A DNA stretch of 64,000 bases, taken from Bacteroidota bacterium (GTDB taxonomy: Bacteria; Bacteroidota; Bacteroidia; Chitinophagales; Saprospiraceae). This document shows, in pieces, positions 8,679-18,471 of the stretch. A model generated the notes under the pieces. The model made no database searches. It was not told the DNA's origin and saw only the letters and a program-made list of their open reading frames with translations. Positions within the stretch are counted from its first letter, which is position 1, and each line of letters opens with the position of its first letter. The DNA lies in assembly GCA_029781865.1 (NCBI GenBank), contig JAKOVW010000034.1:1-64000 (forward strand), written 5' to 3'. Position numbers and translations under genes: made by a program.

Positions 8679-11600
8679 ATGAGAATTTTATTTACCTCAG
8701 GACTGATTGCTCTTTGTATTATTTTTTTATTTACAAATGCTTCGAATGCGCAGATTTATGAAAAGCTCAATGGGCCCTATGGCGGGGGAGGGAAAGTGTA
8801 TGAAGGAAAGAATGGAATATTATTTCAATTTTTAACTGAAAGTAATGTAAATCGGATAGTGTATAAATCCCTGACTGGTGGAGGCAGTTGGAAGCGGGTC
8901 ACAGCTCCCCCTGCCAATCAGATTTATGATCCGATAGGAGTTGGATTTGATGGCAATTTATATTGCGCAAAATTTGATCAGTTATATACTTCAAGTAATG
9001 ACGGACAATCCTGGACTTCGATCAATACTCCGGCCAGTGATGCGGTATTAACCATAACGGCTTTGCCAAATGGGACTTTGCTTGCAGCCCAGAGTGATAA
9101 AATTTTTCAATCTTCCAACAACGGGCTCAGCTGGTCTTCGTATTCTTTGACTGGAATCGATCAGTTTTATTTCAATAAATATACCAATCAGGTTTATGCG
9201 GGCAACGGATCATCCATTTTTGTTTCTAATGATATGGGATTGACCTGGCAATTGTTTTTCTCAGATGATTTTGGATCTGCCAAAACGTTTGTCTGTTCAT
9301 CCAATGGATTTGTTTTTATTTCAGGTCTGGGTTATATCTGGAAACTGAATAATTCAGGTTTGCTGATTAGAAAAACAAAGCTCATTTCCGGTCCGGATTA
9401 TCCTGTGAATATAGCCCAGTCAACTACCGGCAAAATGTTTGCCGACGAAAATTACAATTCGTTTTATTCCGATGATTATGGTGAGAACTGGATTAAATTC
9501 AAACCCAATGGAGCTGATCTCAATATTTTTAGTTCATTCTCGTCTATAAGCAATGGTTCTGTATTTGGAGTTAAAATTACAGGTAGTCTGTATAATTCAT
9601 CAGATAATGGTTTGAATTGGGTGTTTTCTGCAAACGGAATCAATTTTGCCAGTCTTTATGAAGTAGAATATCTTTCTGAAAATCACCTCTTGGCGCTGAC
9701 AACAGATGGGTTGTTTTATTCAGAAGACGGCGGTCAAAGCTGGAGCTTTATTTTCTTCTCTAATTTAAATTTGGGCTTGTATTCAAAAACAAACCGCATT
9801 GTTCATTATGGAGAAGAATTTTTGTTTTCTGATTATTCAGATATCTACTATTTTAAAGATGGAAAAACTCCTGGAGTTAAACTCAGGAAAAAAATTAATC
9901 CGGCCTCTGAAGATAAACTTTTTATCAATGAAAAAACAGGCGCATTGTTTTCAGTGGAATCTCCGAATAATGTGTACAGATCAACAGATAAAGGAAAAAA
10001 CTGGAGTGCTGTCAATATGAGCGGTGTAGGTGATTTCTACTCGTTTCTGGATGGGTCACTTATAGTGACCAGACAAGATGGATTGTACAGATCTGTCGAC
10101 AATGGAGATCACTGGACTATTACCCTGCCATTTGCTTTTCTGGATAATAACCGGATTTTGGGGGATGGTTTTTCAATTGCGTATATCTATTTTTACAATA
10201 AGGGATGGAAACTTCTGAAAAGCATTGATAATGGTGTTACCTGGGATGTCGTATCCATTAAAGATCCAAATTCATTAGTCATTGAACCTACTCATGGTCA
10301 AATTTGCAATAATCTTGCTCATTTGTTTACGGGCTCCGTTACCGGAGAAATTTTTCGTTCGGTTGACCAGGGTAGTTCGTATTCTGTATATATCGATGGA
10401 ATTAATTCTGTAACCAATCTTAGTTTGTCACCTCTGCAAAAGCTTTATTTGCTCACCAACCAAAATGGATTGTGGAGAACTAAAATATCTACTAGTGCTA
10501 CCCGGATTTTAACGGGTAATGTTTTTGCAGATGATAATAAAAATTGTAATAAAGATATGACGGAGGCGAATATCCCGAAACGCCTGGTCGAAGCAACCAA
10601 TGGCAATCGCAAGTTATATAGTTTTACAGATGGCAATGGAGATTTCAGATTGCCAATTGAACAAGGTGACTATGCCCTGGAGGTCCATACCATAAATAAT
10701 TATTGGACATCATGCAGTAAAACTATTTCTTCAGCAAGTTATAATTTCAATGATACCTTGCATCTCGGACTTCAAACGAATGTTCTGTGCCCATATTTAA
10801 AAGTCGATTTGCAATCATCAATACTAAGGAGATGTGAAGAAGCCACACTCTATATTGATTATTCTAATAGCGGCACTCAAAAAGCCAAAGATGCATTTAT
10901 TGATCTCACATTGGATCCTTTTTTTGAATTTATAAGTTCTACTTTTCCTGTAGGGAATCAAAATGGAAATGTCTATCGGTTTTTAATAGGCGATGTTGAC
11001 GAAAACACCTCCGGTTATTTTTCAATTAAAGTTAAGGTGTCCTGCAATGCAAGTATGGGGCAGATTCATTGTGCGGAAGCGCATATCTTTCCGGATACAG
11101 CATGCGCCCAATCGTCAAGGGCAATTATCAGAACATCGGCAAATTGTCTTGGCGATTCTATTGAACTGATTATCCGCAATGATGGTAATAAGGACATGAA
11201 AATTGCTAAAAATTGGTCTGTTATCGATTTGTCTAATTCAAACAATAATACACAGGCATTTGATGGCGGAACTTTTTATCTGAGTGCAGGACAATTGTAT
11301 TCAAAACGAATCGCTTCTAGAGCACGGGTATTGTTTATTGCAGAGCAGGATGAGTCTTATCCTTATAATAAATCTTCCAAAACAGAAATTATCTCTTGTT
11401 TTCAAAATCCATTACCGGGAGCGCCGCCACTAAGCATTAGCAATGTGGATAATGATCAGCCTTATCTTTCAAAATTCTGTGAGCGCAATAGAGGCAGTTT
11501 TGATCCAAATGAACTAAAAGGATATCCGGAAGGAATCACCGATAAACGATATATCGATAATGAACAAAAATTGGATTATGTCATTCGTTTTCAAAATACG

Positions 11601-12209
11601 GGTAACGATACAGCATTTAATATCCGGATCGAAAATCAGATTCCTTTGAATGAACTGGATCTTACTACCTTATCCCTTGGGGCGAGTTCTCATCCTTATC
11701 ATTTTGTTTTGACCCCGCAAGGCAAACTTATTTTCTCCTTTTCAGCAATCCTGCTACCGGATTCCGGTCGAAATGAAAGGGCATCACATGGATTTGTACA
11801 ATATAGTATCAGGCCTGTGGATAAATTGAGCAATGGTACCAGAATTTTAAATAATGCATTGATCTATTTTGATTATAATGATGGAGTAGGTACAAATACG
11901 GATTTACATACCATAGGTAATCCGGTGGTGGTTAAAGTGAATCAGATTGATTCTGAAAATCCAATTGAACTCGAAATTAATCCAAATCCGTTGCAGGAAT
12001 TCAGCTCTGTTATAGTGCATTCAATTTCTAAAAACGCGCAATATAAATTGTCCTGTCTGAATGTGAATTCTCAACAGATCTGGCAAAAGGAATTCACAGG
12101 CAATCATACCAGCATTTCAAAAGGCGAATTAAGTCCCGGAGTATACATCCTTGTTTTAAAAAACAAAGAAGGTGTTCCGCTTAAATCAACGAAGCTAATT
12201 GTCGAGTAA
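8679..12209 (+). CDS. Large T9SS-secreted propeller protein (BNR/sortilin-like repeats)
   Basis: 1176 residues. Signal peptide residues 1-24 (hydrophobic stretch, ends N-A-Q). Residues ~30-610 contain repeated Asp-box-like units (S-S-N-D-G-Q-S-W, S-S-N-N-G-L-S-W, S-E-D-G-G-Q-S-W, S-T-D-K-G-K-N-W, S-V-D-N-G-D-H-W), indicating a beta-propeller of the sortilin/sialidase type. Next come an SdrD B-like module (RILTGNVFADDNKNC, ~620-690), a DUF11-like beta domain, and a DUF7619-type domain (D-P-N-E-L-K-G-Y-P-E-G to Y-F-D-Y-N-D-G-V, ~965-1085). The last ~90 residues are a T9SS sorting domain with the P-N-P motif. It stands alone, divergent from the DUF1800 operon. Likely surface-exposed binding or adhesion; no enzyme residues could be assigned. 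Confidence 0.88.
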   Translation: MRILFTSGLIALCIIFLFTNASNAQIYEKLNGPYGGGGKVYEGKNGILFQFLTESNVNRIVYKSLTGGGSWKRVTAPPANQIYDPIGVGFDGNLYCAKFDQLYTSSNDGQSWTSINTPASDAVLTITALPNGTLLAAQSDKIFQSSNNGLSWSSYSLTGIDQFYFNKYTNQVYAGNGSSIFVSNDMGLTWQLFFSDDFGSAKTFVCSSNGFVFISGLGYIWKLNNSGLLIRKTKLISGPDYPVNIAQSTTGKMFADENYNSFYSDDYGENWIKFKPNGADLNIFSSFSSISNGSVFGVKITGSLYNSSDNGLNWVFSANGINFASLYEVEYLSENHLLALTTDGLFYSEDGGQSWSFIFFSNLNLGLYSKTNRIVHYGEEFLFSDYSDIYYFKDGKTPGVKLRKKINPASEDKLFINEKTGALFSVESPNNVYRSTDKGKNWSAVNMSGVGDFYSFLDGSLIVTRQDGLYRSVDNGDHWTITLPFAFLDNNRILGDGFSIAYIYFYNKGWKLLKSIDNGVTWDVVSIKDPNSLVIEPTHGQICNNLAHLFTGSVTGEIFRSVDQGSSYSVYIDGINSVTNLSLSPLQKLYLLTNQNGLWRTKISTSATRILTGNVFADDNKNCNKDMTEANIPKRLVEATNGNRKLYSFTDGNGDFRLPIEQGDYALEVHTINNYWTSCSKTISSASYNFNDTLHLGLQTNVLCPYLKVDLQSSILRRCEEATLYIDYSNSGTQKAKDAFIDLTLDPFFEFISSTFPVGNQNGNVYRFLIGDVDENTSGYFSIKVKVSCNASMGQIHCAEAHIFPDTACAQSSRAIIRTSANCLGDSIELIIRNDGNKDMKIAKNWSVIDLSNSNNNTQAFDGGTFYLSAGQLYSKRIASRARVLFIAEQDESYPYNKSSKTEIISCFQNPLPGAPPLSISNVDNDQPYLSKFCERNRGSFDPNELKGYPEGITDKRYIDNEQKLDYVIRFQNTGNDTAFNIRIENQIPLNELDLTTLSLGASSHPYHFVLTPQGKLIFSFSAILLPDSGRNERASHGFVQYSIRPVDKLSNGTRILNNALIYFDYNDGVGTNTDLHTIGNPVVVKVNQIDSENPIELEINPNPLQEFSSVIVHSISKNAQYKLSCLNVNSQQIWQKEFTGNHTSISKGELSPGVYILVLKNKEGVPLKSTKLIVE

Positions 12210-12325
12210 GTTGTACTTCTAAAAGCTTGAAACGGGCAAAGGATTCGTGAAATGAGATAACTATAATACCGAGAAATCGGAATTGAGTGTTGTAGATTAA
12301 ATTGTAGTACCTGTTTGCGTATTTT

Positions 12326-12357
12326 AAAAAAAAAAGCCCTTGCGGTCAACAAGGGCT
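12326..12357 (-). terminator. Intrinsic terminator of ftsK
   Basis: Read on the minus strand, an 8-bp stem AGCCCTTG/CAAGGGCT with a 7-nt loop is followed by ten T residues (A-run at 12326-12335 on the plus strand). It lies about 80 bp beyond the ftsK stop. Confidence 0.85.
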
Positions 12358-12439
12358 AAAATCTACTATCATTCTCAGCTGGTTGATCAAAAAATACTTC
12401 GATTTTTTGGTTTGGTTAAGATCAAAAAAGTAGGTTGAA

Positions 12440-14905
12440 TTATTTTTTTAGTTTTGAAAGTATGTTTTCCAATTCGACTTCGGTAAAAACAAGAACTTCA
12501 CGGGGTTTGCTTCCTTCGCCCATACTGACGATGCCCAATTGTTCAAGTTGATCCATGATGCGGCCGGCGCGGTTATATCCCAATTTTAATCGGCGTTGAA
12601 TCATACTCGTGCTTCCATGCTGTGAAGCGACGACAAGACGTGCTGCTTCAAAAAGCATGTCATCCAAATCGTTCATTTCTATCATATCTCCGCCATTGGC
12701 AGACTCTTCGCCTTTGTATTCAGGTAATAAATACGGTGTTCCGAATCCCTGTTGATTTGAAATGTGCTTAATGACCCGCTCCACCTCAGGAGTATCGACG
12801 TAGGGACATTGCAAACGGATTACATCTGATCCTAAACTAAACAAGAAATCTCCGCGTCCGATAAGGCGCTCAGCACCACCATAATCAAGGATGGTTCTGG
12901 AGTCGATGTTGGAAGAAACTTTAAATGCTATTCGTCCCGGAAAATTGGCTTTAATTAATCCGGTAATAATTTTTACAGATGGTCTCTGTGTTGCAATGAT
13001 CAAGTGCATACCAACTGCGCGTGCTAACTGAGCAAGTCTGCCCAAAGGCATTTCTACTTCTTTGCCTGCAGTCATGATCAGATCTGCAAACTCATCAATG
13101 ATTAAAACGATGTATGGAAGATATCGGTGACCTTTTTCAGGATTCAATCTTCTCTTGGTGAATTTATCATTGTATTCGAGGATATTTCTGACACGTGCTA
13201 ATTTCAACAATTCATATCGCTGATCCATTTCAATGCAAAGTGAATTCAACGTGTATATTACTTTGGAAGTATCTGTAATAATGGCTTCATCCGAATTTGG
13301 CAACTGTGCGAGAAAATGTTTGGCAATTTCAGAATAGATCGGTAATTCAACTTTCTTCGGATCGATCAGTACTAATTTAACTTCTGAAGGGTGTTTGCGA
13401 TAGAGCAGGGATATCAGTATAGAATTGATACCGACAGATTTTCCCTGGCCCGTTGCACCTGCAATCAGCAAATGCGGCAATTTCGTCAGATCTGTTACAA
13501 TCACTTCATTGGATATATTTTTTCCCAAAGCGATTGGCAATTCCAATTTTGGATCATTGAATCGTTCAGAACGCAACAGATCTTTCAATGCAACAATCTG
13601 ACGGTTTTTATTTGCAACTTCGATACCTATTGTACCTCTTCCCGGTATTGGTGCAATGATGCGTATTCCCTGAGCAGAAAGGCTTAATGCAATATCGTCT
13701 TCCAGACTTTTTATTCTTGAAATGCGAACTCCCGGAGCCGGAACGATTTCATACAAAGTAACTGTGGGTCCAATCGTTGCTTTAATTTTTTGAATCTCGA
13801 TTTTGTAATGCTGAAGCGTTGCAATGATCAGATTTTTATTGGTTTCCAGTTCTTCACGGTCGATTTCAAATTTATGATCTGAATAATCATTTAAGAGATC
13901 GAGTCCGGGTGCTTTGTAGGAAGACAGATTGGCTTTCGGGTCGTATCCAGGAGCAGCATCAGCATCCCAGCCGTCTTCGTCATCGGAGACGGCTTGTTGG
14001 AATAACTGATCGCTTTGTTCTGTATCTTTCACAACAGGGAAAATATCTGGTTGATTAGTTGAGGAATCTTCGATTTCCAAAGTGGCACCATTCTTTTGCA
14101 TTGTTTCTTTTGGAGCTAATGATGCAATTAATGGATCGCCATCCGGATATTCACTCCAGTCTATCATTATCGGTTTTTCCTGAGGAGTAGGGTTGGGAGT
14201 GGTCTTTAAAAATTGCTCCGGAGATGGTTTTTCGGAAGTGTTTGTGAACGCATCAATTGTATTTTTAAAACTAAACCAGTCTGCGTTCCAAATGGAAGAC
14301 GCGGCTGTTTGGCCAATCGCGTTTGCTTGCAGACTTTGCATGGATGGATTATAATACCATACCAGTAAAGCCATTAGGCCAAATATTAAAGTGAGTCCGG
14401 CGCCGATCGGTCCCATAAAGCCTTCAATCCATTCGCAGTTTCTTGCGCCAAATGCACCACCAAATGGAAATTCCCATGAATTGAAAACGTAGTAAAAAAT
14501 CATGGAGAACAAAGACATGATTACCATGGAATGAGTTGAAAAGCGTAGGAAGGAGAGCCATCCGCCCCTGTGGAGGAAGCGAAAGCCCAGGTGTACAAGT
14601 ACAGGTACCATGAGCAAGGCAGCTAATCCAAAACCATAGTAAAACAGCAAATGGGAACAAAGTGCCCCAAGTTTGCCTAACCAGTTGAATATTACAACTT
14701 TAGGCATAAATAGAATTTTCCAGGAATGCGTGAGTATTTTATCCTGATCCTGTTTCCAGGTGAAAAAATAAGAAATGGAAGAAACCAGGATAAACAATGC
14801 AATCATGAAGCAGAGGATGGCAAGAATCTTGGAAAGTCTTTCATCCTTCAAACCATTAATAAAAGATTGCCAAAACGTTTTATTGTTCTTTTTTGACCGT
14901 GCCAT
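12440..14905 (-). CDS. ftsK: FtsK/SpoIIIE family DNA translocase
   Basis: 821 residues. The N-terminal part has about four membrane segments (~27-48, 83-107, 126-143, 165-186) that anchor it at the division septum. A short variable linker (~200-330) leads to the alpha/beta motor: Walker A GATGQGKS at 483-490, Walker B LIIDEFADL at 601-609, and an A-T-Q-R-P motif after it. The C-terminal gamma winged-helix (~752-811, H-G-S-T-S-M-I-Q-R-R-L-K-L-G-Y-N-R-A) reads chromosomal polarity sequences. It pumps chromosome ends into daughter cells and, where XerCD/dif is present, activates dimer resolution. Length and domain order are normal for Bacteroidota. Single gene with its own terminator, divergent from the saccharopine dehydrogenase-like gene. 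Confidence 0.95.
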   Translation of the reverse strand: MARSKKNNKTFWQSFINGLKDERLSKILAILCFMIALFILVSSISYFFTWKQDQDKILTHSWKILFMPKVVIFNWLGKLGALCSHLLFYYGFGLAALLMVPVLVHLGFRFLHRGGWLSFLRFSTHSMVIMSLFSMIFYYVFNSWEFPFGGAFGARNCEWIEGFMGPIGAGLTLIFGLMALLVWYYNPSMQSLQANAIGQTAASSIWNADWFSFKNTIDAFTNTSEKPSPEQFLKTTPNPTPQEKPIMIDWSEYPDGDPLIASLAPKETMQKNGATLEIEDSSTNQPDIFPVVKDTEQSDQLFQQAVSDDEDGWDADAAPGYDPKANLSSYKAPGLDLLNDYSDHKFEIDREELETNKNLIIATLQHYKIEIQKIKATIGPTVTLYEIVPAPGVRISRIKSLEDDIALSLSAQGIRIIAPIPGRGTIGIEVANKNRQIVALKDLLRSERFNDPKLELPIALGKNISNEVIVTDLTKLPHLLIAGATGQGKSVGINSILISLLYRKHPSEVKLVLIDPKKVELPIYSEIAKHFLAQLPNSDEAIITDTSKVIYTLNSLCIEMDQRYELLKLARVRNILEYNDKFTKRRLNPEKGHRYLPYIVLIIDEFADLIMTAGKEVEMPLGRLAQLARAVGMHLIIATQRPSVKIITGLIKANFPGRIAFKVSSNIDSRTILDYGGAERLIGRGDFLFSLGSDVIRLQCPYVDTPEVERVIKHISNQQGFGTPYLLPEYKGEESANGGDMIEMNDLDDMLFEAARLVVASQHGSTSMIQRRLKLGYNRAGRIMDQLEQLGIVSMGEGSKPREVLVFTEVELENILSKLKK

Positions 14906-15137
14906 AGAGGATAGTAGATTATATATGAATTCAGCCGCTAATGTAGGAATATTAACATATTATAAAAAACAATAATCTATTTTTTTATTGAAAATGTGTT
15001 ATTTAGATATTATTATTAATTATAATATGAATATATTTTTTAATATATGAAATAATTATAATATATAATGTGTTTAATATTCAATCGGCTGCAGAGAGTT
15101 TTTTGCTCCTTCCGTGTAAGATCCGTCCGATAAGCTT

Positions 15138-15145
15138 TAATTTTG
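15138..15145 (+). promoter_or_regulatory. -7 promoter element
   Basis: TAATTTTG matches TAnnTTTG and lies 23 bp before the ATG at 15169. No clear TTG at -33. Its position inside the longer open frame argues for the ATG at 15169 as true start. Confidence 0.4.
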
Positions 15146-15168
15146 CATTTTATACAATTTCAAAAACC

Positions 15169-16329
15169 ATGTACATAAAACACAAAGTGATCATTGCCGG
15201 AGCTGGAGGAATAGGTCGTGCAGCCGGGCTGATCATGGCAGAACAACCTGATTTTGATTGTGAAATTTTCATAGGGGACATCAAATTTGCTGTTGCTGAG
15301 GAAGCAACGCAATGGATTCAGAAAGGAGCATCCAGCCTGGTGCACATTGAAACTTTCGAAATGGCGCCGGAAGGTCTATCCGAGCATATGGAATATGTTT
15401 TTAAATCGGGAGATATATTACTGGATTGTCTTCCCGGGTCTGAAGCTCCAAGAATGGCCCGGTTTGCAAAGCAATTTCATTTGCATTATGTCAACTTAAC
15501 GGAATATGTTCAGGAAACGCAGGACATTCTTCAACTGACAAAAGACGCGGATACTGGTTTTATATTGCAATCAGGATTAGCTCCCGGGTATGTGAATATT
15601 CTGGCCAATCACCTGTACAAGGAGTTTGTCAATGAATTCGGAGATCAGAAAGTGGAACGAATATCGATGAAAGTAGGGGCACTTACCAAAATGACCAAGT
15701 TTCCACATTTTTATGGGTTTACCTGGAGCCCGATTGGTGTCGCAACTGAATATGTAAAAGATGCCATAGTAATCCGGGATGGAGTCAAAATGGCTATTCC
15801 ATCTTTATCTGAAACCACATCATTGATCATAGACGGTATTCAGTACGAAGATGATTTTACCAGTGGCGGAGCTGCAGATCTTCCCGATTATTTTTCCGGA
15901 AGAGTTCGTTTCCTGGATTATAAGACCATTCGTTATCCGGGTCATTATCACTGGGTCAGAACACAACTCTCACAAATTGAGAACACGGATAATAAAGAGG
16001 TCGTACTACTCCAAAAAATGATGGAACAAATTCCTCAGGCGGAAGATGATGTGATTATTTTATATATTAGTGTATTGGGTTATGATAAAGAAAACGTGTT
16101 GAGGATTAAAGAGCGAAGCATTAAAATCGAACCATCTTATGTCGGAGGGCACAAATTAAAGGCTATACAAACTGCGACTGCGGCACCAATGCTCGAAGCT
16201 GCCAGAATGCTTCTGACCGGAAAATACAAGGGCCCTATGTTGCAATCCCAAATCAATACACACGAATTCCTTCAGGGATCTTTTATACAAATGGTTTATA
16301 ATCAAAGAAAACAGAGAGAATTCGTTTAA
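15169..16329 (+). CDS. Saccharopine dehydrogenase-like NAD(P)-dependent oxidoreductase
   Basis: 386 residues from the ATG at 15169. Although the frame stays open upstream to 15070, the extra 33 residues look non-coding and contain the promoter element; the Rossmann fold begins right after this ATG. A dinucleotide-binding G-A-G-G-I-G (residues 11-16) starts the N-terminal domain; the remainder matches the saccharopine dehydrogenase catalytic domain (Q-S-G-L-A-P-G-Y-V-N-I-L, F-T-S-G-G-A-A-D-L-P). Members interconvert saccharopine, alpha-aminoadipate semialdehyde and glutamate, or act on related amino-acid or polyamine adducts; the exact substrate here is not readable. Followed after 223 bp by an acyl-CoA dehydrogenase gene in the same direction, which may suggest a lysine degradation link, but this is inference. 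Confidence 0.8.
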   Translation: MYIKHKVIIAGAGGIGRAAGLIMAEQPDFDCEIFIGDIKFAVAEEATQWIQKGASSLVHIETFEMAPEGLSEHMEYVFKSGDILLDCLPGSEAPRMARFAKQFHLHYVNLTEYVQETQDILQLTKDADTGFILQSGLAPGYVNILANHLYKEFVNEFGDQKVERISMKVGALTKMTKFPHFYGFTWSPIGVATEYVKDAIVIRDGVKMAIPSLSETTSLIIDGIQYEDDFTSGGAADLPDYFSGRVRFLDYKTIRYPGHYHWVRTQLSQIENTDNKEVVLLQKMMEQIPQAEDDVIILYISVLGYDKENVLRIKERSIKIEPSYVGGHKLKAIQTATAAPMLEAARMLLTGKYKGPMLQSQINTHEFLQGSFIQMVYNQRKQREFV

Positions 16330-16552
16330 TTTATTTTGCATTTCAAGTTTCTGTTAGCAATATGGTGGTTTGATTAACCATTTATCTCTTATTGATGAAA
16401 ATGCTATGAGTTGAAGTTTAATGTCAATGCATTGACATTTGAAGGCTTACAGTTGAACATTGTATAGCGATTAATCATTAATTACTTATCGTACTCATCA
16501 CTTATCATTTGTCGTTCATATCACATCGTTCAGATCATATAGCACTTTTCAT

Positions 16553-18328
16553 ATGTCAGAATTTCAGTTATTAAAAGGCGGTGAATTTCTAATCAGGAAT
16601 ACCGATTACATTTTGAATTTTACGCCGGAAGATTTATCCGAAGATCAACAGATAATACGTCAGTCTGTACGGGACTTTGTAGAGCATGAAGTCTGGAAGC
16701 GGGGAAATATACTAAAAGAGCAAGTCGGACTATTGGAAGAAGCAGCATCTCTGGGATTGTTAGCGGCTCATATTCCGGAGGAATACGGAGGGTCACCATT
16801 AGATACATTTAGTAATACACTGATTTCAGAAGAATTGGGCAGGGGAGAACCTTCATTCAATACTTCCCTCGCAGCGCACACCGGTATAGGCATGTTACCA
16901 ATACTTTATTTTGGAACAGAAGAAATAAAGAAAAAGTACTTGCCCGGAATGTGCAATGGAAGTATAAAAGCCGCTTACTGTTTGACAGAACCAGGCTCAG
17001 GATCAGATGCATTAGCTGCGAAAAGTCATGCCAGTCTGAGTGCAGATAAAAAATATTATATTTTGAATGGACAAAAAATCTGGATTAGCAATGCTGGTTT
17101 TGCTGACGTGTTTATTGTATTTGCACAAATCGATGGTGATAAATTTACCGGTTTTGTGGTAGACAGAAATACCAATGGAATTACATTAGGTGAAGAAGAA
17201 CATAAAATGGGAATCATGGGTTCTTCGACGAGACAAGTGTTCTTTGAAAATGTAAACGTTCCTGTCGGCAATGTACTGGGTGAGATTGGCAAAGGACATT
17301 TGATTGCGTTTAATGTGTTAAATATCGGAAGATATAAACTGGGTGTGATGTGTATGGGTGGTGCCAAAAAATCATTGGGTATAGGAATTAAATATGCGAA
17401 TGAGCGTATTCAATTCGGACAGGCCATTTCAGGGTTTGGCGCGATTCAGTATAAACTTGCAGAATCGGCGATTCGCACTTTTGCACTTGAATCTACTGTG
17501 TATCGCGTTGCTGATCTCATGGAAGATAAAAAAGCGGCTATGATGAAAACGGGACTTGATTACGCAGCATCTATGCGTATGTCAGCAGAAGAATATGCAG
17601 TAGAATGCGCTATTATAAAAATCAGCGGTTCGGAAATGATAGACTACGTGGTTGATGAGTTGATACAAATCCATGGAGGATATGGTTATAGTGAAGAGTA
17701 TGCTCCGGCGCGTGCCTACCGCGATTCGAGAATCAATCGCATTTATGAAGGTACGAATGAAATCAACCGAATGCTGATTATCAATATGATTTTACGGCGG
17801 ACGATGAAAGGTGACCTGGATCTGGTAGGTCCGGCATGGGAGGTTCAAAAGGAGTTGACCGGTTTACCTGATATGAGTATACCGGAGGGTATGTATGGAA
17901 AGGAAATACGATCTATTAAAGATTATCGCAAAATGGTTTTAATGGTTGCAGGTGCAGCAGTTAAATACCAAATAGATGGTAAACATGATTTAAAAAATCA
18001 GCAGGAAATTTTAATCAATGTGGCAGATATGATTATTGACTTATATCTCGCAGAATCCATTTTATTGCGAATTCAAAAACTCAGGGAGAAAAATTTACTT
18101 CAACATTTAACGGAATTTGAAGCCATGATGAATGTATTTATTTGGGATGCTCAAAACCGCTTAGTCAAAAATGGACAGGATGCCTTGGCCTCGTTTGCAA
18201 CAGGTGATGAGTTGCGTATCATGTTATTTGGTATTAAACGATTTGCCCGTTATGAGCCGGTTAATGTTAAAGAGAAAAGGAGATTGATTGCCGGTAAGTT
18301 AATCGAAGCAGGTGAATATTGTTTTTAA
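16553..18328 (+). CDS. Acyl-CoA dehydrogenase family protein
   Basis: 591 residues, longer than the ~380 of short/medium-chain enzymes and closer to very-long-chain types with an added C-terminal helical region (~420-591). Visible motifs: C-L-T-E-P-G-S-G-S-D (residues 143-152, FAD/substrate binding), Q-K-I-W-I-S-N-A, R-I-Q-F-G-Q-A-I, I-H-G-G-Y-G-Y-S-E-E-Y, and R-I-Y-E-G-T-N-E-I-N-R with the probable catalytic Glu at 399. It would oxidise acyl-CoA to trans-2-enoyl-CoA, passing electrons through FAD to ETF. Chain length preference cannot be read. It converges with the next minus-strand gene across an inverted repeat. Confidence 0.92.
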   Translation: MSEFQLLKGGEFLIRNTDYILNFTPEDLSEDQQIIRQSVRDFVEHEVWKRGNILKEQVGLLEEAASLGLLAAHIPEEYGGSPLDTFSNTLISEELGRGEPSFNTSLAAHTGIGMLPILYFGTEEIKKKYLPGMCNGSIKAAYCLTEPGSGSDALAAKSHASLSADKKYYILNGQKIWISNAGFADVFIVFAQIDGDKFTGFVVDRNTNGITLGEEEHKMGIMGSSTRQVFFENVNVPVGNVLGEIGKGHLIAFNVLNIGRYKLGVMCMGGAKKSLGIGIKYANERIQFGQAISGFGAIQYKLAESAIRTFALESTVYRVADLMEDKKAAMMKTGLDYAASMRMSAEEYAVECAIIKISGSEMIDYVVDELIQIHGGYGYSEEYAPARAYRDSRINRIYEGTNEINRMLIINMILRRTMKGDLDLVGPAWEVQKELTGLPDMSIPEGMYGKEIRSIKDYRKMVLMVAGAAVKYQIDGKHDLKNQQEILINVADMIIDLYLAESILLRIQKLREKNLLQHLTEFEAMMNVFIWDAQNRLVKNGQDALASFATGDELRIMLFGIKRFARYEPVNVKEKRRLIAGKLIEAGEYCF

Positions 18329-18353
18329 AGGATTGAATCGGGACAATAAAAAA

Positions 18354-18423
18354 GAGGCTAAAGATCCTGGTAAAAATAATAAATACATTTTGTGATATTA
18401 TTACTACCGTTTTCTTTAGCCTC
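18354..18423. repeat. Long inverted repeat between convergent genes
   Basis: Arms GAGGCTAAAGA (18354-18364) and TCTTTAGCCTC (18413-18423) enclose a 48-bp loop with further pairing (GGTA/TACC, AATAATA/TATTATT). It sits just after the acyl-CoA dehydrogenase stop, in a convergent gap, and shares AGGCTAAAG with the element at 3973-4071. Probable two-way transcription stop. Confidence 0.6.
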
Positions 18424-18471
18424 AGTAATTTGGACCAATGTCTTTTAAAAACAGTCTATAGTCTGTATTCT

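Noticed and set aside
14906-15160. Very AT-rich divergent gap before ftsK as a possible replication origin
   Set aside because: No DnaA-box cluster or origin-linked genes were seen; AT-richness alone is normal for divergent promoters here.
15070-15168. N-terminal extension of the saccharopine dehydrogenase-like gene
   Set aside because: The extra residues are not like the family, which starts at the Rossmann strand after the ATG at 15169; a promoter element lies inside the extension.
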